Positions 24,301-35,600 of a DNA stretch of 64,000 bases are shown here, in pieces. The DNA comes from Kitagawia praeruptora (lineage: Eukaryota; Streptophyta; Magnoliopsida; Apiales; Apiaceae). Both the position numbers and the translations under genes were made by a program. Within the stretch, counting starts at the first letter, position 1. Every line of letters starts with the position of its first letter. Under the pieces are notes generated by a model. That model ran no database searches and had not been told where the DNA came from. It saw only the letters and a program-made list of their open reading frames with translations. The stretch lies in the NCBI GenBank assembly GCA_037693485.1, contig CM075354.1, positions 64,527,501 to 64,591,500 of the forward strand, in the 5' to 3' direction.

Positions 24301-26510
24301 CCCTGCAGGGCCATTTGGCAGCATACACATAATTTTTGCCGTTGGTATCTTCTATTTATATCAGCTGGGAGATGAATTGGTGATATAGTTGAGGATTGGT
24401 CAAGAGCTCTAGTTGACATCAGGTTTAAATATATCATGATAAATTTTGATATCTGTGATAAGTGCTGGATGTTGAGTTTTCTGAGGCAAATTATACAAGT
24501 TGTATGTTTTGACTTTATAGTGATTATTAATTAACTTGGCAATTAAGACAGTTCATTTTCAATATGTATTATTGGATATATTCTATTCTAATTTCAAATA
24601 TCACATTTTATAGAACTTGAAATTGTATGTAGATAGTTGTTGATACTGACCTAATATTGAAAATGCTATTTACATATGTACTCGCAATTGATATTGCAAT
24701 CTAGAACTATTGTAGGGTTAGTGGGTAATGCAAACAGTGGCCACATAAAGTGTTCCCCGGTGGTCAGACTATGTCAGACTGTTCTGATCATCATATTGGC
24801 AATTTTTCTGATAACTGTGATCATGGAGGAAAATTGAAGACCTTTTGTGGATCAAGTGTATACGATGAGGCAGGCCTTTTTGAATTTTGAGATTGAGTTT
24901 ACATGTGCTAGGGTCTAAATTTTTTCTTGAAGCAAACTTAGGCTTGAACCTATTCTAGGCCATTTCATCAAAATCTATTATTCGGTTGTGAACTTGCTAA
25001 TTTTTTTTTCGAAAAACCATTGTTTGCGTTACCTAAATCTTTGAGACACGAATCTATTATATGCATATGTTTCTTTTGTTCGATCTTGTGCATTTTTCTG
25101 GGGATTTTTTTTGTTTTGGTACCCATTCGCTTCGAGTAGGGAGAGGATGGGACTGCTGGCATAGCAATAGTGCCTCTCAACAAGTACTGGTATGTGGGTA
25201 CCTACTTACTTGTTCTTGATACAGTTTTGTATTATCTCTGGCACTTAAGGCGGTAAGCTGGTATTGTGTTATTATGTTATTTACCCGGCATGTTACTAGC
25301 TAGCTATGAGTGCATACGTGATGTTTTTCCCTTTTCAATTGTATTTCCCATGGTAACCGGAAAACTAGATTAGATCAGTTGGTTCATTTGAGATAATATC
25401 TTTGTGCAGAACCGTCTTCGAAACCCTGCAGGGACAGGATATTCTCATCAAGGTTACCAGGCTCGACCTCCTGCTTATGGATATGTTCAGCCTGGAGGGT
25501 ATGCTGGACAAACACCACAGTATAATATGACTCAACCACAATATCCTGGGTATCCTTCACAGCCCAGTTCGGGTGGATATGGTACTGGCTGGGACCACTC
25601 CGCCGCTGCAACTAATCAGCAGACTACTCAAGTAGGTGTCTATGATTACTACAACCAGCAGCCAGCTCCGCCGCAGCAGGCTCCTGGTGCTCCTGGCTCT
25701 GTAGATATGGCTGGCTATGCTTATAGTCAACAAGCAGTCCCTGGTTACAATCAGCAAGGTCAGAGTTACAGCCAAGATGGCTATGGTGGATACCATGCAT
25801 CTGCTCCTCAAACTGCTTATGGTCAGGCCCCGCCAGTTTATGATCAACAACAAGGATATAATACTACACCTGGATATGCTAATGTTGCTAGCTCGACACC
25901 AGATGGGCAAACTCCATCATATGGAGCTCAAGGTGATGGCACTCAACCACCTGCTTCTAGTGCTCCGGGACAGCAAGGATACCCTAGCCAGCAGCCCAGT
26001 CCTAATTCTGCTTACCCGCCACAGCTTCCTACTCAGCCAGGTTACGGTGTACCACCAAGTTCACAAACTGGGTACGGGTCTCAACCACCTTCAGGGTATG
26101 CCCCGAGCTATGGAGCACCTCAAACTCAGAAGCCCACAGCGACTCAACAAGCATATGGGCAGGCACAGCAGTCCCCTACTGCCCAAGGGGGTTATGTTCA
26201 ACCTGCTCCGGCGCAGCCAGGCTATTCTCAGCCACCACCTTCTCAAGCTGGTTATGCCCAGCCAGATTCTGGTGCTCAGAGAGTTGCAGCAGGTGGTTAT
26301 AGTGCTCCACAAGCTTCAAATTATGCTCCACCACCATATGGTGCACCTCCTGTAACCCAGTCAGCTTATGGACAGCCTCCACCGGCATATAGCAGCACAT
26401 ATGGAAATGCTTATTCCCAACCTGCGGCATATTCTGCTGATACAAATGCAGCCCCAGCTTCTCAATCTGTTCCCCCGAGTGGGGCTGCCAAAACGTCGCC
26501 GCAAAACTGA
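20604..26510 (+). CDS. KH-domain RNA-binding protein, far-upstream-element-binding-like
   Basis: The coding sequence joins six exons: 20604-20931, 22555-22835, 23139-23228, 23311-23382, 23523-23642 and 25410-26510. All introns are GT-AG and phases agree, giving 663 residues. The N-terminus (MADEAQYDS) is basic and proline/serine-rich. KH1 (about residues 132-202) has the RNA-binding loop G147-K-G-G150 in GVIIGKGGETIK. KH2 (about 226-297) is spread over exons 3-5 and has G239-K-S-G242. Exon 6 encodes a 366-residue Gln/Pro/Tyr/Gly-rich low-complexity tail with many GYG, YGQ and PPS repeats, typical of plant proteins annotated as FUBP2-like. Proteins with two KH domains and such a tail bind single-stranded RNA or DNA and probably act in the nucleus in mRNA processing; that role is family knowledge, not shown here. 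The first exon could be read on without splicing for 56 more codons, but only the spliced form joins the KH domain. Confidence 0.93.
20932..22554 (+). other. Intron 1 of the KH-domain gene (1623 bp)
   Basis: It runs from GTTTATCTC to TTTGTGACTGCAG. It holds a TA-dinucleotide run (about 21257-21298), a palindromic MITE (21299-21620) and a short CA run (about 22241-22258). No coding sequence inside appears real. Confidence 0.9.
21299..21620. mobile_element. Long-palindrome MITE in intron 1
   Basis: The 322-bp element starts GGGGCTGCTCAAATGAGACC, and its right end read on the minus strand is GGGAGGTGCTCAAATGAGAC. The two arms, about 150 bp each, match almost throughout (e.g. GGGGCATCCAATAC near the centre on both arms), with an A/T-rich loop. 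It sits within a TA repeat, so the target duplication (TA, or a longer TA-run) cannot be decided. Long TIRs would fit a Mutator-type or foldback MITE. Confidence 0.82.
23643..25409 (+). other. Intron 5 of the KH-domain gene (1767 bp)
   Basis: It runs from GTATGTGTATG to ATCTTTGTGCAG. No repeat, RNA gene or additional KH exon could be recognised. The intron separates the KH2 exon from the single large exon encoding the low-complexity tail. Confidence 0.85.
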
Positions 26511-27124
26511 TAGGTCGATCATTTTGCTGATGTATTCTCCCTAGTTCGTCTTATTATCTAGGTTATGTAGGATGCCAGACTAGAGTCGGGTATTTTTGGT
26601 TAAGTGTTTGATTGCTTTGTTCTTGAATTGAGACTGTTATTGTATTTAATAGCATATTTGCATGCCCTTGTCCTGCCTGGTGTCTATGGTTTTAAGTGTT
26701 TGATTGTTATGTTCTTAAGCAATGAAACTGTTATTGTGTTAGCATTTGGACTTGTTGCCTGCCACCTTTTATTCCGAAGTTTTCTATTCAAATATTATAG
26801 CATTGAGAAATACTGGAATTGTAATGTATATAGTAGTATAGCTATGTTTAATTTGGTGGGGCTGGAATTCTTGTTGATAAACAGGCTCGAGTTCTTCTCG
26901 ATAGATGGGATAGAACTCAACTTGAATCTGTTCTCGAGCTCAAGTTCGAACATTTTTTTTGGACTTGATAAACACTTGGCGGAACCTAGTTTAATTAATA
27001 TATGGGTATCTGTGTCAAAAAATAAGATAATTTTTAGTAAAATATTAGAGTATTAGATTAGGGTACGATAAATATATTTTTGTAATATTAAAATGCAACC
27101 ACTGTTTTGGTTGGGGCTTTTAAA
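26511..27124 (+). other. 3' flank of the KH-domain gene
   Basis: It contains the 3' untranslated region, whose end cannot be fixed. At about 26880-26960 there is a stretch with CTCGAGTTCTTCTCGA and TTCTCGAGCTCAAGTTCGAA, resembling dispersed repeats seen again around 63280-63820. The 150-residue open frame here has no recognisable domain and is not annotated. Confidence 0.5.
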
Positions 27125-27140
27125 AAAAATATCGAAGTTG

Positions 27141-27434
27141 AGTGTGAGAGCTGCCTCAGTGGAAATGAGGTCATGCGTTGATCCAAAGGGTCACGGGTTC
27201 GAACCTCACCCGTTCCCTGCCGTTCCCTGCGTGTAGTCGTGTTGGAGAGATAGTGAAAGGTTTGACGAAGGTAACCGTGGATTACTGAGCGTATCGCTTA
27301 AGTGCCCGGTCACTGGGTCTTACCGCACGGTTAGCATGATTTACTTGCCGGTGTTGACCATGGGGCTGGTCGGCCGGTCCTGGGCAAAATAATCCCAGGC
27401 AGGCTAGCGTGTCCTGAAAATACACGTTTTGACG
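27141..27434 (+). mobile_element. tRNA-derived SINE with perfect 16-bp target duplication
   Basis: The 294-bp body starts AGTGTGAGAGCTGCCTCAGT. It contains an A-box-like start and a B box (GGGTTCGAACCTC near 27193), as expected for an internal pol III promoter. It is flanked on both sides by AAAAATATCGAAGTTG (27125-27140 and 27435-27450), the long TSD typical of retroposition. There is no clear poly(A) or poly(T) tail; the body ends CACGTTTTGACG. Confidence 0.85.
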
Positions 27435-27471
27435 AAAAATATCGAAGTTGCAGATTTTTTTTTGAAAAATA

Positions 27472-28558
27472 GGGTAAATAGGCAAATTCATAATCAAACT
27501 GACCCTTAACTTGCAACTGGGTAATTCAACTCAAAAACCTTGAATTTACATAACTGATGTAATTAAAACTTGCAACCGGGGCACTAAACAAAAGTAAACT
27601 TGCAAATTGGCAACTGAATAAAAATAAAGTTGCAACGGGGGTACTGAACAAAATTGAGACTGAGAATAAGCAAAATAAACTGATTGAGAGAGGAGAGAGA
27701 CTGAGATTCAGTTAATTTTTTTATTTTAAGACAATTCGTATTTCTAATATATTAAAAAAAAGATTAAGATTTAAAATATTTGTTTTATAGTTTTTATATA
27801 TAAAAAAATAAGATTTTAAAATAAAAAGCTGAATATAAAATTTTTAAGAAAATTCATTTTTTTTATAAATTAAACAAAGATCAATTTTCAACGTAAAAAA
27901 ATGGTCAATTTCTTCTCTCTTTTATTTATGCATAGTTTTAATTGGAAAATAATTGTTAAGTCATCACTAAATTAATAAATATTTTGCTAATTTCATGTGA
28001 CCTGTAAAATTGTTCAAATCAAATTTTAAGAATTCAAGATAGAGCACAAATATTAAATTGAATGTGTAAAATCTTATATATATATATAAATTTTTTACCA
28101 ACATTTTGATATGTAAATTAATAACATATAAAAATTTAAAAAATAATATAATTAGAGATATTAGAAACGGAGTCGTGCATTGCACGAGTTATAAGCTAGT
28201 AAATTAAAAAAAGATTAAGATTTAAAATATTTGTTTTATAGTTTTTATATATAAACAAAGAATTAAGATTTTAAAATAAAAAATTGAATGTTTTGTTCAG
28301 GGCCCAATCGTAAGTTTATTTTTGTTCAATACCCCAGTTGTAAGTTTTTATTAATCTAGTAATGTAAATGCAAGTTACGGATAAGTTCAGTTATGTAAGT
28401 TGCAGGTTCAGTTTTTATTCTGTTAGTTATGTTAATGGCACTGCAGTTACCTAAATGCAAGTTTTAATTTATTGAGTTATATAATTGCAAGGTTTTTGAG
28501 TTCAGTTACCCAATTGCAAATTGAGGGTCAGTTTGATTATGAATTTGCATATTTACCC
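27472..28558. mobile_element. TIR element, probably Mutator-like, 1.1 kb, non-autonomous
   Basis: The ends are inverted for more than 100 bp: GGGTAAATAGGCAAATTCAT on the left and GGGTAAATATGCAAATTCAT on the right read from the minus strand, continuing into AATCAAACTGACCCT on both arms. Flanking TTGAAAAATA occurs on both sides (27462-27471 and 28559-28568), and a 9-10 bp TSD fits the Mutator superfamily. No transposase is present. Confidence 0.85.
27743..28199 (+). mobile_element. Helitron-like insertion inside the TIR element
   Basis: The 3' end is convincing: hairpin CGTGC-ATT-GCACG, AGTTATAAG, then CTAG at 28196-28199 before T. It matches the family of the nested Helitron at 512-1543. The 5' end is placed at TCTAATATATTA (27743) by resemblance only. 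The first ~90 bp of this interval are repeated, diverged, directly after its 3' end (28201-28290), suggesting a partial tandem copy. Confidence 0.5.
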
Positions 28559-28568
28559 TTGAAAAATA

Positions 28569-29326
28569 TGATGCAACCTCATTTACAATCCTAAATGTAA
28601 CTCTTGCAATCACATATGTAACTGCTTGGTAACTGTGCAATCACTTTTATCATCATCTCAAGACACTTAACTTGAAAAAGGAAGTAAGTGTAGTGAATAC
28701 AATCTTCAATCTTGTGGGGAATATACGGGTTATGCTTAGTTAATACTTAATACATTAGGACTTTGCGGTATTAGCTCAGTCTTAAGCTGTATCATGCCGA
28801 CTGCAAATTAGGCATGCTACACTTGGTTTATATCTGCAGAGCAGGCATTTGGTGTGACTTGTTTTTAGTTGATTATACCAATAAGGATTTAATTGTTCGA
28901 GTTCCTTCGTTTACTGATGGCATGTCAATGTACTTAAAAAGCTTCCATCTTTAGGTTCTGACATATCATTTCACCACTAATCTTTCACTTCACAGTTCAC
29001 ATGTATCGTGCATGCGAGGCTGGCTAGCATAGTTTGTTTGGTGCTACTATAGCTTCAAATTTATTGAAGATAATGATTATAGACTTTTAAAGATGGGTGC
29101 AGGGGATGAAGGTAGTAGAATTTTGTAAGGTTGTTGGTTTAGCAAAGAATACTGCAGTAATAACCTACTGCGAATGCAGTATTAACCTTATGCAAACCAT
29201 GGATAACTCAAGTGATTTGGGCTAATTTCTGTTGTTCGGGTTTATTGCTTCGATTCTCGCTTGTTAGAACAAATACTCACTTGTAAGGCATATAAGACTA
29301 ATTACTTAAAACAAGCATCTGAATGA
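28569..29326. other. Intergenic sequence, nothing recognised
   Basis: No open frame with a recognisable domain, no RNA gene and no clear repeat was found between the TIR element and the copia LTR. Confidence 0.6.
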
Positions 29327-30012
29327 TGTTAGGCACCAGCCTTTAGGCAGTCGTCCATGACTTCTTCTTGCCAAACTCTTTCCACCAACCAAACATCTCA
29401 TCAACTACACCTACCACCTACCACATATATCTTCTATAAATACTCCTCTCCTCCTTCATTATCAAATACACCATAATTCTCTCTTCTCTCTCTATAGCTG
29501 CTAGATAGTCCGTCTAGTAGGGGAGCCGGTTTAGCCCGCTTTCAAAAAGTGTCAGGATAGAAGGTCCTCGTACCTAAACTATTCCTTAGGGTACTTGGGT
29601 TTGACTGCAGCCATCGGAGGTGGTCCCGTTGCAGGGATCTTTCTATCAGGTTGTGTGGCACTGTCCGGGTTGGGAGAGGGAGAGAAGGAAAGGTTGTTGG
29701 GAAACAATGATAGGGGGAGGTTTTGAGATAAACACTTCAGTGAGTTGGGGATATACATAATAGGTATTGTAGGGCTGAATTTTTGTATGAAATTCAAGGG
29801 ACCGGATACCTGGATATTGTAATCTCTTTTATCTAGTGTGAAGTTGTTGCTCTTGTGGATGTAGGCTGGGCCGAACCACGTTAAATCTCTTGTCTCTTTT
29901 ACTGTATTGTTGGTTTGTTGCTTCATTACTATCACGTATATTTGTGGGATCTAAGCACACATATTTACCAAATCGCTTCCGCATTCGCAGGGAATCGGGC
30001 AGATTCCTAACA
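29327..30012 (+). repeat. 5' LTR of the copia element
   Basis: It starts TGTTAGGCACCAGCC and ends GGCAGATTCCTAACA. It carries a TATA-like TATAAATACTCC near 29437, the likely LTR promoter. Confidence 0.93.
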
Positions 30013-30013
30013 G

Positions 30014-30027
30014 TTGGCATCAGAGCT
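30014..30027 (+). promoter_or_regulatory. Primer-binding site (tRNA-iMet type)
   Basis: TTGGCATCAGAGCT lies 1 bp after the LTR. It is the copia-type primer site TGGTATCAGAGC with T changed to C. Confidence 0.85.
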
Positions 30028-30183
30028 AGTTGTGTCTAAATTATTGGTGCCGAAGGAAAGTCGTTAAGAAAAGTGGTTGTCTAATTTGGCGCCGTTTTGA
30101 CGGAAGTGCTCCCATTGTTTCTTACACTTACATGGCCAATTGATTTAGTTGTTTAGATTGGTTTGTGTGTGCAAACGGAGATC

Positions 30184-31089
30184 ATGACAAGTATTAAAGG
30201 ATTCACGGTGACTCCATATGATGGTAAAGGAAGTTTTACTATTTGGCAGAGAAGGGTAAAGGATATCCTAACCCAACAGAAGCTAGCAAGGGCTTTGAAG
30301 GGGAAGGAGGGAAAACCAACAAAGATGAGCGATGAAGATTGGGAGGATGCTGAGTCGTAATGCATGAGTACCATCAGGCTATGCATTGCTGATAACATTA
30401 TCAATAATGTTGTTGACGAAAGCACGCCGAAGGAATTATGGTCAAAGTTGGATACATTGTATCTCGGGAAGAACTTGACTACAAAGTTAAATCTAAAGCG
30501 CGAGTTATACAAGCTGAAGATGGCAGCTCAAGGCAATGTTATTGAGCACATGAATGTGTTTAATGGTATTGTCGATCAACTTGAAAAGGTTGATGTAAAA
30601 TTGGAGGAAGAAGATAAGGCCCTTATTCTTCTTACTTCGCTTCCGGAGTCATTCGATCATTTGGTCACACCCATTTTGTACGGAAAGGATACGTTAAAAA
30701 TGGAGGAGGTTCAGTCAGCACTTTTGTCAAATGCTGGAAGGAAGAACCAGGATGGTGACAAGAACGGAATGACAGTTTTGGCTTTGCGTAGTCAAAATAA
30801 TAGAGGAAGGGGTGCTGTGAGAGGATCTACCAATAGCAGGGGTAAATCCAAATACAGTGAAAAGGGCATGCAGTGCTTTGGTTGCAAGGAGTGGGGTCAT
30901 ATTAGGCCGAATTGTCCGCTTAATAAGAAGGATCCAGATGCATCATTGGCTGTGGTTACTCTCGATTGTGAAGATGTTTGTACCGTCTTCAATCGAGGCA
31001 CTAGTTCTCCAGGAGAATGGATATTAGACTCAGGGTCATCTTACCATGTATGTTCCGAGAGGGGGAATTTTGACAAATTCCAAGATACA
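30184..31089 (+). pseudogene. copia GAG and protease N-terminus, one stop codon, split
   Basis: The frame starts MTSIKGFTVTPYDGKGSF and contains a copia GAG (UBN2-type) region. It has a zinc knuckle C231-F-G-C-X4-H-X4-C and then the protease active site D282-S-G-S-S in WILDSGSSYHVC. Codon 59 is TAA (30358-30360), in frame with both sides, so GAG is broken by a single nonsense change. At 31089 the frame runs into the Athila LTR; joined across one copy of the ATACA duplication it continues in the same frame at 39327. GAG would form the particle and package RNA; protease would process it. Confidence 0.88.
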
Positions 31090-32354
31090 TGATAGAGTAT
31101 ATTTTTATATATATTTTAGATGATTTTATTCTCATATTTAATGTGTTTTGCATTGATTTGGATTTTTATTTAATAGATTTTATTGTAGGAAATAAAGAAT
31201 TCATGACTTGGAAGGATTTGGAGCAAAAAGAGCTATTTTGGAGATAAAATAGGAGAAAATTCGTATTATTGGGCTACACGGGCTGTTCTACACTGTTTTG
31301 GCCATATCTTGAGTTCCAGAAGTCCGTTTGAGGCCCGTAAGCTGTCCACGCGAAGCTTGTAGAATTATCTTTAATTCAGAGGTGGTCCAGTAAGCAAAAT
31401 CTAACTGGAAGAGCCCAGAAACAGAGGAGAAAAAGAAGTGACGAATTTTACAAGAAAATCCTATTCAATTATGGATATCTTTTTGTAAATTGATTAGGAT
31501 ATTAAAAATACTTTTATTAGGAGATATATATCAGATTTTATTAAGGGGTTTTATTATAAAAGGAAGAGAAAACGTGAGATAGAGGGAGAGAGACATATAC
31601 AGACGTTATTTTTACATAAGCTAGGGTTTTGGTTTTTCTCTCTTCATCTCTTCTTTTGTAAGCACTTGGTTTAATTTGGATCTTCATTGTTCTTCGTTAA
31701 TACAAAGTTTGAGGTATTCTTTATTCTCTTGTTTTATTATTATATATTTTACATGGCTTCTTTCATTATTATTATTGCTTTTACTTCTAGAATGAGTGAG
31801 TAGTTTAATTCTAGGGTATTAAGGGGAGCCATGTTTGCACCATGATTTGGGCTTAATTTGATTAGTAGATTGATGGGTAAAGAGTAATTCTGATTGATAT
31901 GTTATAATTCTTAATTTGTGTAATTGCGCAATATCACGGATTAATCGATTGCAATAGGAGTAATAGATCGAAAGATTTTACTACTAGAGGCTTACATACA
32001 ATTAGCAGAATTGAAGGTGAGTGTGAGAACATCATTAGATATTCTGAGAGTGTTAATGCTTGAGAAAGATTAACCATTGCTTTAATTACTTAATCCCATT
32101 GAAAAGCTATACTTTTGTGATTTGTTTGGTGTAAACATGGTGAACCTGAATTGCCCTAGATCCCTTAATTAATTGATTTAAAACTTTGTTAAATTTGTTT
32201 TAGTAGTTAATAAAATTCTCAAACAATCGTTGTGACTAGAAACAATTGATAGCAATTGAATTGAAACTGAAACTGTCTCCTTGAGGATTCGACCCGTATT
32301 TGCTAGTATCTACTACAATTGATACCGTGCGCTTAGACATAATTTAACATATCA
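31090..32354 (+). repeat. 5' LTR of the Athila element
   Basis: It starts TGATAGAGTATATTTTTATA and ends ATTTAACATATCA. It shares CCACGCGAAGCTTG with the solo LTRs at 5624 and 10616. Confidence 0.95.
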
Positions 32355-32360
32355 AGTTTT

Positions 32361-32378
32361 TGGCGCCGCTGCCGGGGA
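32361..32378 (+). promoter_or_regulatory. Primer-binding site (tRNA-Asp type)
   Basis: TGGCGCCGCTGCCGGGGA lies 6 bp downstream of the LTR. Athila elements use a site complementary to the 3' end of tRNA-Asp (TGGCGCCGTTGCCGGGGA); here one base differs. Confidence 0.9.
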
Positions 32379-32491
32379 GACGCCTAGTTTCTCTAATTTT
32401 AGTTTGATTGTTTTAAATTGTTTCTCTTGTCTCTTTGGAACTCTTGTTCCAACTGAGACCGATCTTACTGCTTTTCCTTGTTTAGTTGTTG

Positions 32492-35221
32492 ATGCCCAAG
32501 ACCAGGTCTCAAACGAAAATAGATCAAGCGAAAGAGGATACAACTCCTCTTGGTCCAGATTCTGGGATTACTTGTCAACAATACATAGATCAACAAAGGA
32601 AAGAGAAGCAGCAAAGGATATCTGAACCAAAGATTAAAATGGCGGACCTTCCTCCCAAATCTTTGAAGAATTACTCACAGCCCTCTCCGAGTGGGGTACC
32701 TACTGGCCTTGCTATGCCAGCAATTCAAGCAGCAAATTTCGAGATCAAGCCTGCTTTGCTCACTATGATCCAACAGAATCAATTTGCTGGGCTTGCCTCT
32801 GAAGACCCTACACTTCATCTGCAAAGGTTTCAACAGCTCTGTTCTACAATTAAACATCAGGGAGTCACTCCAGACCAGTTGAAAGTCATGTTGTTCGGTT
32901 TCTCTCTTCGTGATAAAGCTCAAAAGTGGTTGAACGATATTGAATTGACCAAGTGGGATGAGATTGCTCAAGCCTTCTTAACTGAGTTCTTCCCTCCTAA
33001 CAGAACCGACGATTTGATCGACAAGATGATGGGTTTTAAGCAAGATTATGGTGAATCTCTACGGGATGCTTGGGACAGATTCAAGGATTATCAACGTGCA
33101 TGCCCTCACCATGGTCTTGAGAAGTGGTTTCTGCTTAAACGCTTCTACAATGGTCTTGATCCTGAAACAAAAGGTATGGTTGATAACGCTGCAGGTGGCG
33201 TGTTTTTGGATAAAGGAGTTGATGATGCATATGCTTTTCTTTCAAATTTGGCTGCCAATCACTTCAGTAATCCGAGAGCAACCAAGAAAGGGGGTAAACT
33301 TGAAGTGGATGCTTATTCCTTATTATCATCTCAACTAGCTGCATTAACTCAGGAGATCCACTCTTTGAAGACATCTCAGCCCTCTACTCAACCTATGAGT
33401 ATCAATGCATTGTCGTCCATGGCTCCTATGAATAATCCTGTTTGTGAAGTCTGTGGCATCCAAGGCCACTACGGTAACGATTGCCAATACAATGCTCAAA
33501 ATTCACAAAATTTTCAGATGGAGCAAGCAAATGTTTTCCAACAGAGGCAGCAGTACAATCCGTACTCCAACACTTATAATCCTGGTTAGAAAGATCATCC
33601 GAACTTCTCATATAGGAACAATAATACTCAGAATTCAAATGTTCCTAATCAGCAGCAATATCAGCAGTCGTACCAGCCTCCTCCACAGAAAAAGTATAGG
33701 CCTCCGCAAGGACCTATGAATCCCCCTGGATTTCAAAGGCCTCCTCAGAATTATGCTCCTCAAGCAAATCATGTTGCACAGGCTGATAATCAAGGTGATA
33801 TGATGAAGATATTGTTACAAATGCAAACAAAGATGAACCAGATGGAGATTCATAATAAGATGTTGGAAACTCAGATTGCTCAAATGGCTAGTTCTTCATC
33901 TACAAGGCAACAAGGCTCTCTACCAGCACAATCAACTCAGCCAAAGGAAAATGTGAATGCCATTGCTCTTAGGAGTGGTCGTACATATGATGCTCCTCCA
34001 ATGCCTACTGACGATGTTCCTACTGAGAAAGAAGAAAAGAATTCTGAGGAAGACAAGGTAGAGAAAGTTGTTGAAGATACAAACGAAGATGGAACTGAGG
34101 AAAGCAAGAAAAAGGATAAAGAGAAGACTGCAGTTACTCCTCCACCATTTGTGCCAAAGCTCCCATTCCCTAGCAGGATGAACAGAAATAAGGTGGACCA
34201 GCAGTTTGGTAAGTTCATGACACTTGTCAAGAATCTTGAGGTAACAGTTCCTTTCACTGATTTAATTTCTCAAGTTCCATCATATGCAAAGTTTCTTAAG
34301 GATATTCTCACTAAGAAAAGGTCTTTTGGTGAGGTAGAGACAATAGCTTTTACTGAAGAGTGTAGTGCTGTTTTACAGAATAAGTCTACACCTAAGCTTA
34401 AAGATCCTGGTAGTTTTTCGATCCTGTGTCATTTAGGTGCATTGTTCATTGATAAAGCTTTATGTGATTTAGGCGCTAGTGTCTCAGTCATGCCTCTCTC
34501 GGTTTTTCAAAAACTAAATATGGGAGAATTAAAATGTACACAGATGACTTTGCAAATGGCAGACCGTTTGATAAAATATCCCCTTGGAATTTTAGAGGAT
34601 GTGCCTGTTAGGGTTGGAAAATTTTATATTCCTGTAGACTTTGTAGTTCTAGATATGGAAGAGGATAGTCAGATACCTATTATTTTAGGTAGACCATTTC
34701 TTTGTACTGCAGGTGCTATTATTGATGTTAAAAGTGGGACTCTCACCTTGAGTGTTGGTGATGATACAATTGCTTTTACTCTAACCTCTGCTCTTAAATC
34801 CCCTTTGCTTGAGAATACTTGTTGCAGTATTGATGTTGTAGATGAAATTGTCCAAGATTATACTCCTCAGATTCTATTGAATGATACATTGGAAGCAGTG
34901 CTCATGCTTGAAGCTACAGAAGGAGAAGGACATGCTGAAGTCGATTCATTGATTCTTGAGTTGAATGATCACAACATTGATTCCATTGACAGTTCTTCAG
35001 TTCGAGATCTCTCGAGTATTAAGCTTGGGAAACTTCCACCACATTTGAGGTATGTCCTTTTCAATAATGAGCTAGTGATTTTTGAAGAGGGGCATGATAA
35101 CGTGTTGCGAAGGTGGAAAACCAATGATAAGGAAGAAGAAAGTTTTGTTCAGCCGGTTGAGTCGGAGAAGCACTCTAGGGGGGGTGAAGAAGAAAAAGAA
35201 GAAGATTTGGTCGTTGGGTAG
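32492..35221 (+). pseudogene. Athila GAG-protease, one in-frame stop
   Basis: The frame begins MPKTRSQTKIDQAKED. It carries a retrotransposon GAG domain (about residues 90-200, with a KAQKWLNDIELTKWDE-like core), a zinc knuckle C318-E-V-C-X4-H-X4-C, a Pro/Gln-rich linker, an acidic stretch, and an aspartic protease with D659-L-G-A-S and ILGRPFL near 730. Codon 366 (33587-33589) is TAG where related proteins usually have Trp (YNPGW), so one G-to-A change separates two open parts in one frame. After LPPHLRYV, where an Athila polyprotein would continue into reverse transcriptase, the frame ends in an acidic tail. A GAG-PR protein could form particles only if the stop is read through. Confidence 0.9.
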
Positions 35222-35477
35222 TAAAATCAAGTTGAAGTCTGATGGAAGAGCTTTGTGGAAAGCAAGCAGCCAAGATGTCAACGTTCGTAGGAATGGTTTT
35301 TCTGTTGAGGATGGTTCAGTAATTCTTTTGAAACCGCCTTGAGTTGAGGAAGTAACGTCAAGCTATTGACGTTAAAGAAGCGCTTCGTGGGAGGCAACCC
35401 ATGTATTAGTATAGGAAAAAAAAATCAGAAGACGTCAGCGCATCAGGCGCCCAGACCAGCGCATCAAGCGGCCAGTC

Positions 35478-35600
35478 ACGCAGAAGGAGCCTGCGCATCA
35501 AGCGCCATCCGCGCGCAGGAGCGCCTAGACACGCAGGTTGAACCTGCGTTTTACCCATGTTCTGCGCCCGGTACCCCTGTAACGCAGCTATAAGCTGCGT
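35478..35600 (+). repeat. 19-bp dyad modules in the Athila interior
   Basis: Three modules of exactly 19 bp: 35478-35496 ACGCAGAAGGAGCCTGCGC, 35531-35549 ACGCAGGTTGAACCTGCGT (9-bp arms) and 35582-35600 ACGCAGCTATAAGCTGCGT (8-bp arms). The arms differ between modules but pair within each. Confidence 0.85.

Noticed and set aside
25717..26355. Overlapping frames on both strands of exon 6
   Set aside because: They are shadows of the low-complexity Gln/Pro/Tyr/Gly coding exon, whose repeats keep several frames open.
26604..27056. 150-codon open frame downstream of the KH gene
   Set aside because: It starts within the probable 3' untranslated region and resembles no protein; likely chance.
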